DNA of 64,000 nucleotides from Flavisolibacter ginsengisoli DSM 18119 (GCF_900129295.1 NZ_FQUU01000001.1:415535-479534), one strand, 5' to 3'; counted from the first letter of the stretch, positions 27,023-36,664 are shown. Notes: generated by a model not told the origin, from the sequence alone. Program-made: numbers and translations.

Positions 27023-27844
27023 GTGACCCTATATTTATCTAAAACTATCTTTCTGACAACCTTCGTATGCTGCATAATATTTTCTCTTACGTCAAAAAGC
27101 CAAAGCAAAACGCCTAACTGTTTAGAACTGAAAACAGGAACATTTTATTCTTATCCAAAGAACTCTAACCTTCGATACAATTTTACTAGAACAGACGATG
27201 TACAGAAAGAGGTTAATACTAATTCAGGTGATTCTGTTCTCTGGAAAGTAAACTGGATAAGCGATTGCAGTTATACTCTTAAATACATATCAGGAAGTGA
27301 AAAACAGAAACCAGAAGAGGCAGACTTTTTAAAGAAGCATAAGCTGCTGTATGAAATTGGTAATATAACACCTAACTATTATTTATTTAAAACTTACGTG
27401 GACAATAATAAAAACCCGGTTATTATGTCCGACACTGTTTGGTTTAAAGAAAAAACATTAGTTACAGACAACTCTTTATTTAAGCAGATTGATATCTCTA
27501 CAGCTTACAGAATACGTCTTAAAGACACTTCAAAGTTTGCGCTCTTATATGTTTACAGGCCGGGGAAATTCCCATGCTCCTTTATTGATTATATTGTTTA
27601 TTACAATGACAATATTATGTATTTGGCAAAAAATAAATCAGCATATGTATTTAAAATTTTAAAAGAAGGTCCTGCAATGATTCGGGCAGTAAGCCAGGGT
27701 AAAGAATCAACCGTTAAACTTGACGTGCAATTTGGGCAGCGGTACTATTTAGCTTCAGAAATTGTTTGGGGCAGCCCATGCAAACCCATTCTTCTAATTA
27801 CGGATGAAGAAAAAGGAAGAAAAGAGTTTGAAAAAATTCAATAA
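27023..27844 (+). CDS. exported protein with DUF2846-like C-terminal domain
   Basis: Translation must begin at GTG 27023, because no ATG precedes the signal peptide (TIFLTTFVCCIIFSLTSKS). Residues 30-150 are unrecognised and contain two cysteines (NCLELKTG, SDCSYTLKY). From about residue 172 the pattern FALLYVYRPGKFPCSFIDYIVYYN, then LAKNKSAYVFKILKEGPAMIRAV and FGQRYYLASEIVWG follows the DUF2846 layout: a Y-V-Y-R-P strand, then a short lock and a Y-Y-L strand. The domain call is from memory of the family. It is probably periplasmic. Confidence 0.65.
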   Translation: MTLYLSKTIFLTTFVCCIIFSLTSKSQSKTPNCLELKTGTFYSYPKNSNLRYNFTRTDDVQKEVNTNSGDSVLWKVNWISDCSYTLKYISGSEKQKPEEADFLKKHKLLYEIGNITPNYYLFKTYVDNNKNPVIMSDTVWFKEKTLVTDNSLFKQIDISTAYRIRLKDTSKFALLYVYRPGKFPCSFIDYIVYYNDNIMYLAKNKSAYVFKILKEGPAMIRAVSQGKESTVKLDVQFGQRYYLASEIVWGSPCKPILLITDEEKGRKEFEKIQ

Positions 27845-27881
27845 TATTGAATTATCATTTGAAGGCAAATACCTAAGCATT

Positions 27882-29132
27882 CTACTCCTCATGACTCAGC
27901 GAAAAAAGAGATGTAGTTATCATTTTCGCTGCTATCCAACCGCTTGTCCATGCATGCTGAAAATTAAAGCCTCCTGTTATACCATCCACATCAAGAATCT
28001 CCCCTGCAAAGAACAGGTTAGGCACCTTTTTGGACATCATAGTTTGCGGATCTACCTCCGATAAGGCAATGCCCCCAGATGTAACAAATTCTTCTTTAAA
28101 TGTGGTTTTCCCTTTAACTATTAAAATATAATCAACAAGATTTTTGATCAGGAGGTTTTCCAGTTTGGCAGGGAGGTCAGCAAACCGCATTTCTGTAGAA
28201 ATTCCTGCCTGTTGAACGAGGAACTGCCAGAAACGGGCTGGCAACTGACCCACAACATGGTTGACGATCTTCTTCCCTGCAATGGAAATCCTGAAGTTTT
28301 GAAAGGCTTCCTTCAAACTCTGTTCGTTGTATTCCGGAATCCAGTTTATGTGGATGGTAAATGCGTAATTTTTTTGGGCAAGTTCCCTTGCTCCCCAGGC
28401 ACTTAGTCTTAAGATAGCAGGACCACTTAAACCCCAATGAGTGATCAGCACCGGACCTTCTTCCGATAATTTGGAGCCTTCGATCTTCACTCTTGCTTTT
28501 TCTACAGACACCCCCATTAATTGAGTAATGGGATGACCTGGAATATTAAAAGTAAACAATGATGGCACAGGTTCAGAAATGGAATGTCCTACATTTTGTA
28601 ACCATTGAAACATAGAAAGCTTGGGATAACCTCCACAGGCAATACAAACATAATCAGCAGTTACCTGCCTGTCATTATTTAACTGAAGATGAAATATTCC
28701 CTCCCTGGATTGAAGATCCCTGACTTCAGTATTCAGTCTTATATCAACACCATAACTATTGGCTTCATTCAAGAGGGTATTAATGATAGTTTCAGAGGAA
28801 TCGGTAGATGGAAACATTCTTCCATCTTTTTCTGTCTTTAAGGCGACACCTCGTTCATGAAACCAACTAATCGTATCTGAAGTAAAAAACTGGTAAAAGG
28901 TTTTTTTTACAAAGTTCTGACCCCGTGGATAACGTTTACTCATTTCCGTTATATCAAACAAAGAATGGGTCACATTACACCTTCCTCCCCCGGATATTCT
29001 TACCTTGGATAAAAGCTTACTTGTTTTCTCCAAAAGTTCTACCTGCAGACCTGGGTTCATCCTTGCTGCATTAACTGCACAGAAAAACCCTGCAGCCCCA
29101 CCTCCTATCACTATTAACTTCTTACGGGGCAT
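27882..29132 (-). CDS. HI0933-family FAD-dependent oxidoreductase
   Basis: A Rossmann FAD site opens the protein (LIVIGGGAAGFFCAVNAAR, residues 5-23), followed by the family-specific SKLLSKVRISGGGRCNVTH. The C-terminus has NLFFAGEILDVDGITGGFNFQHAWTSG, split in the usual way around the FAD-binding GD/GE. This YhiN/HI0933 family is widespread but its substrate is unknown. It is downstream of map on the minus strand at 39 bases, in the place where the infA-rpoA block is often found. Confidence 0.9.
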   Translation of the reverse strand: MPRKKLIVIGGGAAGFFCAVNAARMNPGLQVELLEKTSKLLSKVRISGGGRCNVTHSLFDITEMSKRYPRGQNFVKKTFYQFFTSDTISWFHERGVALKTEKDGRMFPSTDSSETIINTLLNEANSYGVDIRLNTEVRDLQSREGIFHLQLNNDRQVTADYVCIACGGYPKLSMFQWLQNVGHSISEPVPSLFTFNIPGHPITQLMGVSVEKARVKIEGSKLSEEGPVLITHWGLSGPAILRLSAWGARELAQKNYAFTIHINWIPEYNEQSLKEAFQNFRISIAGKKIVNHVVGQLPARFWQFLVQQAGISTEMRFADLPAKLENLLIKNLVDYILIVKGKTTFKEEFVTSGGIALSEVDPQTMMSKKVPNLFFAGEILDVDGITGGFNFQHAWTSGWIAAKMITTSLFSLSHEE

Positions 29133-29171
29133 AAAATTTCTATTCAGAACAGGTTTATAAGAGGAACGAAA

Positions 29172-29972
29172 TCAATAATCCGAAAAAAGATTAATATTGG
29201 CTTTCTCGGCAACCTCTATAGGTGTATAATTGGATAAGATATCAGCCTTCTCTTTTCTTATGCATACATCATGTTCAAAATGAACCGAAGGTTTTCCATC
29301 CTTTGTCCTAACAGTCCAACCATCGGCATCTGTAAATACATCTTTCTTTCCCAAATTGATCATGGGCTCTATAGCCACCACTAGTCCTTCCTTAAGAACA
29401 GGTCCGGCACCTCTTTTACCATAATTAGGCACCTGTGGATCTTCGTGCATACTTCTTCCCAATCCATGACCAACCAGTTCACGTACCACACCATAACCAT
29501 GTTTCTTTTCTGTATGTTCCTGTATGGCAAAAGATATATCACCAACCCTGTTACCGGCAATAGCCTTTTCAATGCCTTTATAAAGAGATTCTTTAGTGAC
29601 CCTTACTAACTGAATAACTTCATCAGCAGGCTTGCCTATCATAAAAGTATATGCATGATCACCATGAAACCCATTTTTATAAACCCCTACATCAACAGAA
29701 ACTATATCTCCTTCTTTTAGTTCATAAGCTCCAGGAAAACCGTGTACTACTACATCATTTACTGAAATACAAGAGTTGTAGGGGTAACCATGGTAATTTA
29801 AAAAGGATGGAACGGCTTTATTGTCCTGGAGAAATCCTTCAATGAACTGGTCTATAGATAAAGTTGTAATTCCCGGTTTTAATATTTTCGCTACTTCAGA
29901 AAGTGTTTTACTTACCAGTAATGCACTTTCTCTCATCAATTCAATTTCCTCGTTGTTTTTATAATGGATCAT
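29172..29972 (-). CDS. map: methionine aminopeptidase, type I
   Basis: The enzyme removes the initiator methionine from new proteins. Metal ligands are readable in order: the two aspartates of SVDVGVYKNGFHGDHAYTF, His in VGHGLGRSMHEDP, Glu in VVAIEPMINLG and Glu in SVHFEHDVCI. His in VVVHGFPG binds substrate. The length of 266 residues is typical. It follows secY after 117 bases and an intrinsic terminator. Confidence 0.97.
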   Translation of the reverse strand: MIHYKNNEEIELMRESALLVSKTLSEVAKILKPGITTLSIDQFIEGFLQDNKAVPSFLNYHGYPYNSCISVNDVVVHGFPGAYELKEGDIVSVDVGVYKNGFHGDHAYTFMIGKPADEVIQLVRVTKESLYKGIEKAIAGNRVGDISFAIQEHTEKKHGYGVVRELVGHGLGRSMHEDPQVPNYGKRGAGPVLKEGLVVAIEPMINLGKKDVFTDADGWTVRTKDGKPSVHFEHDVCIRKEKADILSNYTPIEVAEKANINLFSDY

Positions 29973-30040
29973 ATAATTAATTCCTGCTTAAAATTTTTAT
30001 TTAAGAATCTATATTGAAACGCTCACCTTTTTATAAACAA

Positions 30041-30068
30041 AAACCTGGCAAGTAAGCTTACCAGGTTT
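30041..30068 (-). terminator. intrinsic terminator after secY
   Basis: An 8-bp stem AAACCTGG/CCAGGTTT encloses a 12-base loop that contains the palindrome TAAGCTTA. On the minus strand it is followed by TTTTTG. It sits between secY and map and should mark the end of the S10-spc transcript. Confidence 0.75.
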
Positions 30069-30089
30069 CATTAACTATTTTTATTCTTA

Positions 30090-31439
30090 TTAATAAGAAG
30101 CCTGGGTAACAGTTCTTCCCTGGATACGACCACTTTTCATTAATCCATCGTACTGACGCATTAATAATTGTGTTTCGATCTGTTGAAGTGTATCCAAAAT
30201 TACGGCTACCATGATCAACAGAGATGTACCACCATAGAAAGTAGAAAATCCTGCTGTAACGCCAAGTAATTGTGCAATACCGGGAAGAATACCAACCAAT
30301 GCCAGTAAAAATGCACCAGGTAAAGTAACCTTATCCATAATAGCACCAATGTAATCAGCTGTAGGTTGTCCTGGTTTTACACCGGGAACAAAACCATTGT
30401 TCTGCTTCAGGTTATCAGAGATCTGTTTAGGATTAAAGATCAAGGCCGTGTAAAGGAAAGTAAATCCAATAACCACAACAGCATAGATGGTCATGTACCA
30501 AACATTGGTATGGTCGGTAAATATCCTGTTAATACCTTGTCCTGTTTCAGTCTTTGCTAAACTTGTCAGGTTGAACAATGTTGGCAGGAACATGATTGCC
30601 TGTGCAAAGATGATAGGCATTACACCAGCACTGTTCACCTTGATGGGAAGGAATTGGCGGGCACCACCAAACTGGCGGTTACCTACAATCTGCTTGGCAT
30701 AGTTAACAGGTATCTTACGTGTTCCCTGAACCAATAAAATACATCCAAGTATGATAGCAATAAGTACAGCGATCTCAATGATGAATACAAGGATCTGTCC
30801 TGAACGAACTGATTTATTTGTTAACTCCTGTAGGAATGATTGAGGTAAACGGGCAAGGATACCGATCATGATGATCAGGGAGGTACCATTACCTAATCCT
30901 TTATCTGTAATCTTCTCACCTAACCACATTACGAACAAACATCCGGCAGTTAAGGTAACTACAGTGGAAAGCCAGAAATAATCTGCATAACCTGGCATCA
31001 CACCACCGCTTTGGGCAGTAATTTGTTTGAGGTAAGCAACATAAGCTGATGCCTGAACAACTGTAACACCAACTGTCAGGTACCTTGTCCATTGATTGAT
31101 CTTTTTACGGCCACTCTCTCCTTCCTTTTGCATTTTCTGGAATTGCGGTACCAGAACTGTCATAAGCTGGATGAAGATAGAGGCAGAAATGTAAGGCATG
31201 ATACCCAATGCAAAAATGGATGCCTGTGAAAAAGCACCACCAGCAAATGTATCAATTAAGCCAAGGATACCGCCACTAGCCTGTTTGGCTACCTGCCCTA
31301 ACGCTGTAGGATCAATACCAGGGAGTACGATATGTGTACCTACACGATAAATGAAAATAAGGATCAGGGTATACAAGATCTTGCTGCGCAATTCCTCGAT
31401 GCTCCAGATATTTTTTAAAGTCTTGATTAAATTTTTCAC
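30090..31439 (-). CDS. secY: preprotein translocase subunit SecY
   Basis: SecY is the membrane channel of the general secretion pathway. Ten hydrophobic segments are visible. Signatures include YRVGTHIVLPGIDP near the start, PYISASIFIQLMTVLVP, the GLGNGTSLIIMIGI loop and the late FLALVGILPGIAQLLG. The length of 449 residues is normal. It is the last gene of the ribosomal protein cluster, preceded and followed by terminator hairpins. Confidence 0.98.
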   Translation of the reverse strand: MKNLIKTLKNIWSIEELRSKILYTLILIFIYRVGTHIVLPGIDPTALGQVAKQASGGILGLIDTFAGGAFSQASIFALGIMPYISASIFIQLMTVLVPQFQKMQKEGESGRKKINQWTRYLTVGVTVVQASAYVAYLKQITAQSGGVMPGYADYFWLSTVVTLTAGCLFVMWLGEKITDKGLGNGTSLIIMIGILARLPQSFLQELTNKSVRSGQILVFIIEIAVLIAIILGCILLVQGTRKIPVNYAKQIVGNRQFGGARQFLPIKVNSAGVMPIIFAQAIMFLPTLFNLTSLAKTETGQGINRIFTDHTNVWYMTIYAVVVIGFTFLYTALIFNPKQISDNLKQNNGFVPGVKPGQPTADYIGAIMDKVTLPGAFLLALVGILPGIAQLLGVTAGFSTFYGGTSLLIMVAVILDTLQQIETQLLMRQYDGLMKSGRIQGRTVTQASY

Positions 31440-31475
31440 GGAAAATTCAAAGTTTACGGTCCATAAACAAAAAAA

Positions 31476-31491
31476 GACGCATTGCTGCGCC
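31476..31491 (-). terminator. intrinsic terminator or attenuator between rplO and secY
   Basis: On the minus strand GGCGCA-GCAA-TGCGTC is followed directly by seven T. The 6-bp GC-rich stem with a GNRA tetraloop extends by two A-T pairs into the T-run. This is a textbook intrinsic terminator inside an operon, so it probably lets only part of transcription reach secY. Confidence 0.8.
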
Positions 31492-31508
31492 TTGCAATTT
31501 ACTAAAAA

Positions 31509-31958
31509 TTACTTCACTAATTCAACCGAACCACCCGCAGTTTCGATAGCCTGCTTAGCTTTCTCGCTGATTGCGTTCACTTTGAAGACCAGCTTAGTTT
31601 TTAATTCTCCGTTTCCTAAGATCTTTACCCTGTCAGTCTGGTTGATCAGACCGTTGGTATATAGGTTTTCCAATGAAAACTCCTGGATACCATATTTTTC
31701 AATTAATTGCTCTATCTGTCCGAGGTTGAAAACCTTATATTCAATACGGTTGGGGTTTTTGAAACCGCGTTTAGGAACACGACGCTGGATTGGCATCTGG
31801 CCACCTTCATGTGCCATCTTCCTTTTATAACCTGCACGGCTTTGACCACCTTTGTTACCTTTTGTTGAAGTGCCACCATGACCGGAAGCTTCACCACGAC
31901 CAATACGTTTTTCCTTATGAACAGCGCCTTTTGCAGGGCGTAAATTGTGTAGATTCAT
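31509..31958 (-). CDS. rplO: 50S ribosomal protein L15
   Basis: The N-terminus NLHNLRPAKGAVHKEKRIGRG and the GSGHGGTSTKGNKGGQSRAG-type glycine-rich segment (here EASGHGGTSTKGNKGGQSR) are diagnostic of L15. The length is 149 residues. It lies between rpmD and secY in the spc part of the cluster. Confidence 0.98.
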   Translation of the reverse strand: MNLHNLRPAKGAVHKEKRIGRGEASGHGGTSTKGNKGGQSRAGYKRKMAHEGGQMPIQRRVPKRGFKNPNRIEYKVFNLGQIEQLIEKYGIQEFSLENLYTNGLINQTDRVKILGNGELKTKLVFKVNAISEKAKQAIETAGGSVELVK

Positions 31959-32013
31959 CTTACTTGATTTTTACTTACGGGGAATCTCCCCTCGCTTGTT
32001 AATTAAAAATATA

Positions 32014-32051
32014 AAAATGAAAACAGATCACCGGGATGCCATTTTCATTTT
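32014..32051. repeat. spacer hairpin between rpmD and rplO
   Basis: A perfect 10-bp inverted repeat, AAAATGAAAA / TTTTCATTTT, encloses an 18-base loop. It has no T-run on the transcribed strand. Confidence 0.7.
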
Positions 32052-32062
32052 ATAATGCTTTA

Positions 32063-32245
32063 TTAAGCAACTTCTTCTACAGACACCATGTGTTCAACTT
32101 TGCGAACCATGCCTAATATCTGTGGAGTAGCTTCAACTTCTTTAGTTGCATTCATTTTGTTCAAACCCAATGCCTGAAGCGTTAACTTCTGCCGCTCTGG
32201 CCTGTCAATCGGGCTTTTTACTAAAGTGATCTTTATCTTTTTCAT
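32063..32245 (-). CDS. rpmD: 50S ribosomal protein L30
   Basis: This 60-residue protein starts KKIKITLVKSPIDRPERQK and ends in the RKVEHMVSVEEV pattern of bacterial L30. It sits between rpsE and rplO as in the standard spc order. Confidence 0.96.
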   Translation of the reverse strand: MKKIKITLVKSPIDRPERQKLTLQALGLNKMNATKEVEATPQILGMVRKVEHMVSVEEVA

Positions 32246-32313
32246 ACTAATAATATTGAAGGTGAAAGGACATACAAAGGGATTAACCTGAATATGAATA
32301 CCTCTTCCCTGGA

Positions 32314-32832
32314 TTATCCGTTAAATACTTTCTTTAAACCAATTCTTCTTGTCCTGGACACAGAAATTGGTTCTCTCAACAATGCCAGAGCTTCAAATGT
32401 TGCCTTAACAACGTTGTGAGGATTAGCAGAGCCTAAAGATTTAGCCAATACGTCGGTAACACCCGCGCTTTCCAAAACTGCACGCATAGATCCCCCAGCG
32501 ATAACACCGGTACCATGGGCAGCTGGCTTTATCAACACTTTAGCTGCACCAACCTTAGCTAACTGGTCGTGAGGAATTGTTCCATGCATTACAGGCACCT
32601 TTATCAGGTTCTTCTTTGCATCTTCAATACCTTTTGTAATAGCTTCCTGAACTTCTTTTGCTTTACCTAAGCCATGACCAACCACACCTTGTTCATTGCC
32701 AACAACCACTAATGCAGAGAAGCTGAACGTACGACCACCTTTGGTAGTTTTTACTACACGATTAATAGCAACTACCTTTTCTTTTAATTCCAGGTCGCCT
32801 GCTTTTACTCTGTTTAAAATTGCTTTTGCCAT
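32314..32832 (-). CDS. rpsE: 30S ribosomal protein S5
   Basis: S5 acts in decoding accuracy and mRNA unwinding. The double-stranded-RNA-binding-like N-domain has [28 protein letters not shown] and the C-domain has [23 protein letters not shown]. The length is 172 residues, in standard order between rplR and rpmD. Confidence 0.98.
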   Translation of the reverse strand: MAKAILNRVKAGDLELKEKVVAINRVVKTTKGGRTFSFSALVVVGNEQGVVGHGLGKAKEVQEAITKGIEDAKKNLIKVPVMHGTIPHDQLAKVGAAKVLIKPAAHGTGVIAGGSMRAVLESAGVTDVLAKSLGSANPHNVVKATFEALALLREPISVSRTRRIGLKKVFNG

Positions 32833-32849
32833 TTAATCTATTTAAGATT

Positions 32850-32920
32850 TAATATGTAAGATTGAATATTTGATTGAATGACTTAACTATTAAATATTAA
32901 ATCTTCAATCTTAAAATTAA
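32850..32920. repeat. AT-rich imperfect inverted repeat between rpsE and rplR
   Basis: The spacer is built from repeated GATTGAAT/AAGATT words that face their complements (TTTAAGATT on one side, AATCTTCAATCTTAAA on the other). The fold is imperfect and the limits are approximate. Confidence 0.45.
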
Positions 32921-33276
32921 AATACCAGTCCGCCCTCTCTTGCACCTTCAGCCACTTGCTTCACACGGCCATGGTATAAATTACCACCACGGTCAAATAC
33001 TACTGTTTCAATTCCAAGGTCTTTTGCCTTACGGGCAATTGCCTGGCCTACCAGCTTGCTTTTTTCAGATTTATTGCCTTTTTGGGCAGCAATGTCCTTA
33101 TCTCTGGATGATGCAGAAGCCAGCGTTGCTGAATTGTCATCATCAATCAATTGAACATATATATCTGCGTTACTGCGAAATACAGAAAGACGTGGCTTTT
33201 GCGCCGTTCCTGCTATCTTGGCACGGATACGGTAGCGTATGTTCTGTCTCCTGGATAATTTTGCGCTTGTTCTCAT
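32917..33276 (-). CDS. rplR: 50S ribosomal protein L18
   Basis: L18 binds 5S rRNA. The 119-residue protein has [21 protein letters not shown] and the C-terminal [26 protein letters not shown] signature. It lies between rplF and rpsE. Confidence 0.98.
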   Translation of the reverse strand: MRTSAKLSRRQNIRYRIRAKIAGTAQKPRLSVFRSNADIYVQLIDDDNSATLASASSRDKDIAAQKGNKSEKSKLVGQAIARKAKDLGIETVVFDRGGNLYHGRVKQVAEGAREGGLVF

Positions 33277-33331
33277 TTTATTCTGTTTATCTCCCTGATA
33301 CTGCCAGGGATATTTTATATTTTACTTTCCA

Positions 33332-33360
33332 GGTTTCCACTATTAAATAGTGAAGAAACC
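33332..33360. repeat. spacer hairpin between rplR and rplF
   Basis: GGTTTC-CACTATT faces AATAGTG-AA-GAAACC, a 13-bp stem with one two-base bulge. A smaller stem, CCCTG/CAGGG, lies just before it. Confidence 0.65.
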
Positions 33361-33374
33361 CAAACAAAAAACTA

Positions 33375-33929
33375 TTACTTACCTGCGGCTTTACCAGCTT
33401 TTTTACGAACAACCTCACCCTGGTAACGTACACCCTTTCCTTTGTATGGTTCAGGCTTACGCAGGCTGCGGATCTTTGCTGCAACAGCACCAATCAACTG
33501 ACGGTCTGTTCCTTCCAAGGTGATTGTTGGATTCTGACCTTTTAATTGTTCAGTAGCCACTTTCAATTCCTTTGGAATTTCAAAGATGATATTGTGAGAG
33601 TAACCTAAAGCAAGATCCAATACATTTCCAGTATTAGCAGCCTTAAAACCTACACCAATTAATTCCAGTTTCTTTGTATAGCCATCTGTAACCCCTTTTA
33701 CAAGGTTGCTTACAAGAGCTCGGGATAAACCATGAAGCGCACGGTGGCGGATCTGGTCAGTAGGACGTGTAACGATGATCTGGCCGTCTTTCACTTCCAC
33801 TTTAATATCACGATCAATCGGCTGTTTTAATTCGCCCTTTGGTCCTTTTACAGTAACCACATTATCAGAACCTACGCTAACCGTTACGCCGGCGGGAACT
33901 GCAACTGGAGCTTTACCTATACGAGACAT
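33375..33929 (-). CDS. rplF: 50S ribosomal protein L6
   Basis: L6 lies near the factor-binding site. It starts MSRIGKAPVAVPAGV and carries the C-terminal PEPYKGKGVRY motif. The length is 184 residues, in standard order between rpsH and rplR. A Lys/Ala tail ends the protein. Confidence 0.98.
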   Translation of the reverse strand: MSRIGKAPVAVPAGVTVSVGSDNVVTVKGPKGELKQPIDRDIKVEVKDGQIIVTRPTDQIRHRALHGLSRALVSNLVKGVTDGYTKKLELIGVGFKAANTGNVLDLALGYSHNIIFEIPKELKVATEQLKGQNPTITLEGTDRQLIGAVAAKIRSLRKPEPYKGKGVRYQGEVVRKKAGKAAGK

Positions 33930-33957
33930 AAAATATGTTTTAAATTATTTGATTAAA

Positions 33958-34014
33958 GTTGTTACGTTATTGACCGGTCAGCCTGGATAGGTGTCGGCTT
34001 AATGTATCAACAAC
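33958..34014. repeat. spacer inverted repeat between rplF and rpsH
   Basis: GTTGTT and AACAAC bound the spacer and the sequence between them pairs partly, with GACCGG near the tip facing CGGCTT imperfectly. Confidence 0.4.
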
Positions 34015-34019
34015 TGGTA

Positions 34020-34418
34020 TTAATATATATAACAAAGAACTTCACCACCTACATTCTGCACTTTAGCTTCCTTGTCTGTCAAAACACCCTTAGAAGTAGA
34101 GATGATCGCTACACCTAAACCATTTTTAACACGACGGAAATCACCTGGCTTGGAATAGTGACGCAAACCTGGGCGGCTCACTCTTTCCAAACTATGAATT
34201 GCTGGTTGCTTTGTTTGAGCATCATACTTCAGGGCTATTTTGATCAAGCCTTGTTTGTTATCATCTTCAAACTTGTATTTCAGAATATAACCCTGGTTGT
34301 ACAGGATCTCTGTCATACGTTTTTTCAGGTTAGAAGCCGGAATCTCTACGATTCTGTGGCCTGCCATTTGCGCATTACGTATTCTTGTCAAATAATCTGC
34401 AATAGGATCTGTTACCAT
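34020..34418 (-). CDS. rpsH: 30S ribosomal protein S8
   Basis: S8 binds 16S helix 21. The protein starts [21 protein letters not shown] and ends with [19 protein letters not shown], both diagnostic. The length is 132 residues, in standard order. Confidence 0.98.
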   Translation of the reverse strand: MVTDPIADYLTRIRNAQMAGHRIVEIPASNLKKRMTEILYNQGYILKYKFEDDNKQGLIKIALKYDAQTKQPAIHSLERVSRPGLRHYSKPGDFRRVKNGLGVAIISTSKGVLTDKEAKVQNVGGEVLCYIY

Positions 34419-34492
34419 ATTATTAGCCCTCCTACATTCCGCCGGAGCGGAACAATTGGATAGTTTAAATTTTTAATTTATTGTTTACTGTC

Positions 34493-34536
34493 ATTGATCC
34501 TGATCGTTACACTTTTGCTTCAACCTTTGGATCAAT
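34493..34536. repeat. spacer hairpin between rpsH and rpsN
   Basis: ATTGATCC and GGATCAAT form a perfect 8-bp stem around a 28-base loop. A second stem, TTCCGC-CGGA-GCGGAA, lies nearby at 34438-34453. Confidence 0.55.
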
Positions 34537-34542
34537 TGTATT

Positions 34543-34812
34543 TTACCAGCTTGCTTTTTTCAAACCTGGTATCATACCATTTAAAGCCATATCACGAAGT
34601 GCGATCCTGGAAATACCGAAATAACGGCTATATCCTCTTGGACGACCTGTCAACTGACAACGATTTTTCAAACGTACCTTAGAAGAATTCTTTGGTAAAG
34701 CATCCAATGCCTGCCAATCGCCGGCTTCTTTCAATGCTGCTCTTTTTTCAGCATATTGAGCCACCATTCTTTCTCTTTTACGTTGTCTGGCTTTTACTGA
34801 TTCTTTAGCCAT
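34543..34812 (-). CDS. rpsN: 30S ribosomal protein S14
   Basis: This 89-residue S14 has [27 protein letters not shown] near the C-terminus. It lacks the CxxC pairs of the short zinc form, so it is the long zinc-free type. Confidence 0.97.
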   Translation of the reverse strand: MAKESVKARQRKRERMVAQYAEKRAALKEAGDWQALDALPKNSSKVRLKNRCQLTGRPRGYSRYFGISRIALRDMALNGMIPGLKKASW

Positions 34813-34880
34813 AATTGTTTTTTAGTTTTTATTTCTGAATTAGTGATCCGGGGTTATTACCTCAAGATCCTATTATCAAA

Positions 34881-35447
34881 TTATTTCTTTACATTTTTGA
34901 AAGGCATACCCAATTCTTTCAACAGTTCGAACGCTTCTTCATCAGTTTGGGCAGTGGTAACAAAGCTGATGTCCATACCAGTGATACGATTTACCTTATC
35001 AATATCGATCTCAGGGAAAATGATCTGCTCTGTAACACCCATTGTATAATTACCACGGCCGTCAAAAGACTTCTCATTGATACCTTTGAAATCACGTACA
35101 CGTGGAAGTGCAACTGAGATCAAACGGTCAAGGAACTCATACATCTTCTCACCACGTAAAGTAACACGGGCGCCAATTGGCATGTTCTTACGCAATTTGA
35201 AGTTGGAGATGTCCTTTTTAGACATTGTTGAAACTGCCTTTTGACCACTGATCGTTGTCAGCTCTTCAAGGGCGATATCAACTAACTTCTTATCATTCAC
35301 TGCACCGTTAACACCACGGTTAATAGCGATCTTTTCCAGCTTTGGAACCTGCATAATGGATTTGTATCCGAAACGTTTCATCAACGCAGGAATCACTTCA
35401 TCCTTATACTTATTTTTTAATCTCGGAGTATATGTTGCTGTAGCCAT
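34881..35447 (-). CDS. rplE: 50S ribosomal protein L5
   Basis: L5 binds 5S rRNA and the P-site tRNA. Signatures are [41 protein letters not shown] and the terminal [11 protein letters not shown]. The length is 188 residues. It overlaps nothing and lies two bases after rplX. Confidence 0.98.
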   Translation of the reverse strand: MATATYTPRLKNKYKDEVIPALMKRFGYKSIMQVPKLEKIAINRGVNGAVNDKKLVDIALEELTTISGQKAVSTMSKKDISNFKLRKNMPIGARVTLRGEKMYEFLDRLISVALPRVRDFKGINEKSFDGRGNYTMGVTEQIIFPEIDIDKVNRITGMDISFVTTAQTDEEAFELLKELGMPFKNVKK

Positions 35448-35449
35448 GA

Positions 35450-35779
35450 TTATATTACCCCTCCAGATTTTTTAGATATACGAATTTTTTTACCGTCTTT
35501 TTCTTCTCTCTTCACTTTAGCACCTTGCTTGCCATCCCACAACATAACATTGCTGATGTTGATCGGTGCTTCTTTCTTAATGATTCCGCCCTTTGTGTTT
35601 TGAGCTGAAGGCTTAGTGTGTTTGGTGATGATGTTCACACCTTCCACGATTACTTTACCTTCTTCAACCAATACATCTTTTACCAGGCGTGGCTTTTTCA
35701 GGTCCTTATCATCACCAGTGATCACAACCACCTGGTCGCCTTTCCTGATATTATACTTTGGTTTAAATCTTGTTTTCAT
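35450..35779 (-). CDS. rplX: 50S ribosomal protein L24
   Basis: A KOW motif ([18 protein letters not shown]) opens the protein, followed by [22 protein letters not shown]. The length is 109 residues. L24 starts assembly of the large subunit. Confidence 0.98.
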   Translation of the reverse strand: MKTRFKPKYNIRKGDQVVVITGDDKDLKKPRLVKDVLVEEGKVIVEGVNIITKHTKPSAQNTKGGIIKKEAPINISNVMLWDGKQGAKVKREEKDGKKIRISKKSGGVI

Positions 35780-35832
35780 TTTATTTTTCTTTTACCTCCC
35801 CATTCCAACGGGGATACATTTTACTATTTTTA

Positions 35833-36201
35833 TTAAAGAACTTCAGGTGCCAATGAAATGATCTTCATATAACCTTTATCACGAAGTTCCCTGGCTACCG
35901 GTCCAAAAATACGTGTACCTCTTGGCTCATCGGCGGCATTCAGTATCACTACTGCATTGTCATCGAAACGGATGTAGGAACCATCCTTGCGACGCAGTTT
36001 ATTTTTAGTACGAACGATAACCGCCTTGGCAACAGTACCTTTTTTGATACCGCCTGCTGGAATAGCGTCTTTAACAGTCACCACAATCTTATCACCCACT
36101 CCTGCGTAACGCTGACCACTGTTACCCAATACACGGATACAAAGCACTTCTTTAGCACCGCTGTTATCCGCTACGTTTAAACGGGATTCTTGCTGGATCA
36201 T
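35833..36201 (-). CDS. rplN: 50S ribosomal protein L14
   Basis: The protein starts [26 protein letters not shown] and has [21 protein letters not shown] at the end. The 122-residue length is exactly that of the family. Confidence 0.98.
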   Translation of the reverse strand: MIQQESRLNVADNSGAKEVLCIRVLGNSGQRYAGVGDKIVVTVKDAIPAGGIKKGTVAKAVIVRTKNKLRRKDGSYIRFDDNAVVILNAADEPRGTRIFGPVARELRDKGYMKIISLAPEVL

Positions 36202-36219
36202 TTTTATTTTAAGCTTTGA

Positions 36220-36299
36220 GCTATTAGCTTTTCAGCCAATAGCAATTAATACAATGTTTATTTGAATCTGCAGCAGAAAGCGGGGCTTCCGATCTGCAG
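36220..36299. repeat. two spacer hairpins between rplN and rpsQ
   Basis: The first (36220-36243) pairs GCTATTAGCT with AGCCAATAGC around a TTTC loop, with one mismatch. The second (36268-36299) is a compound stem of CTGCAG/CTGCAG outside GAAAGC/GCTTCC. Neither has a T-run on the minus strand. Confidence 0.65.
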
Positions 36300-36306
36300 G
36301 ACTTTC

Positions 36307-36594
36307 TTACTTCACTTTCTCAACGATCTCTACTAATCTCCAACGCTTGGTCTTGCTCATAGGGCGAGTTTCCATGATGCGAACAACATCTCCAATACTT
36401 GCTTCATTCTTCTCATCATGAGCATGGAACTTGGTAGTCTTTTTTACGAACTTACCATAGATCGGGTGTTTTACTTTTCTTTCCACGGCAACAGTAATGG
36501 TCTTAGTCATTTTGTTGCTGGTAACAACACCGATCCTGGTTTTTCTCAGGTTCCGGCTTTCCGTTGTTGTTGCTGTAGTTGTATTTTCAGCCAT
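36307..36594 (-). CDS. rpsQ: 30S ribosomal protein S17
   Basis: The core runs from [24 protein letters not shown] to [24 protein letters not shown] Thr-rich N-terminal extension of about 15 residues ([14 protein letters not shown]) is longer than in E. coli. The total is 95 residues. Confidence 0.97.
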   Translation of the reverse strand: MAENTTTATTTESRNLRKTRIGVVTSNKMTKTITVAVERKVKHPIYGKFVKKTTKFHAHDEKNEASIGDVVRIMETRPMSKTKRWRLVEIVEKVK

Positions 36595-36619
36595 ATTATT
36601 TAAGCTTTAAGCCTCAAGC

Positions 36620-36650
36620 GTTGTGCTATAAGCCCGGGGCTCACAGCAAC
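36620..36650. repeat. spacer hairpin between rpsQ and rpmC
   Basis: GTTGTGCTATAAGCC faces GGCTCACAGCAAC around a CGG tip with small bulges. The rest of the spacer repeats AGCTTTAAGC-like words. Confidence 0.5.
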
Positions 36651-36664
36651 AGCTTGTCGCTGTT

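Noticed and set aside
31351..31830. Plus-strand frame of 159 codons across rplO and secY
   Set aside because: It is antisense to two certain genes and follows their codon usage.
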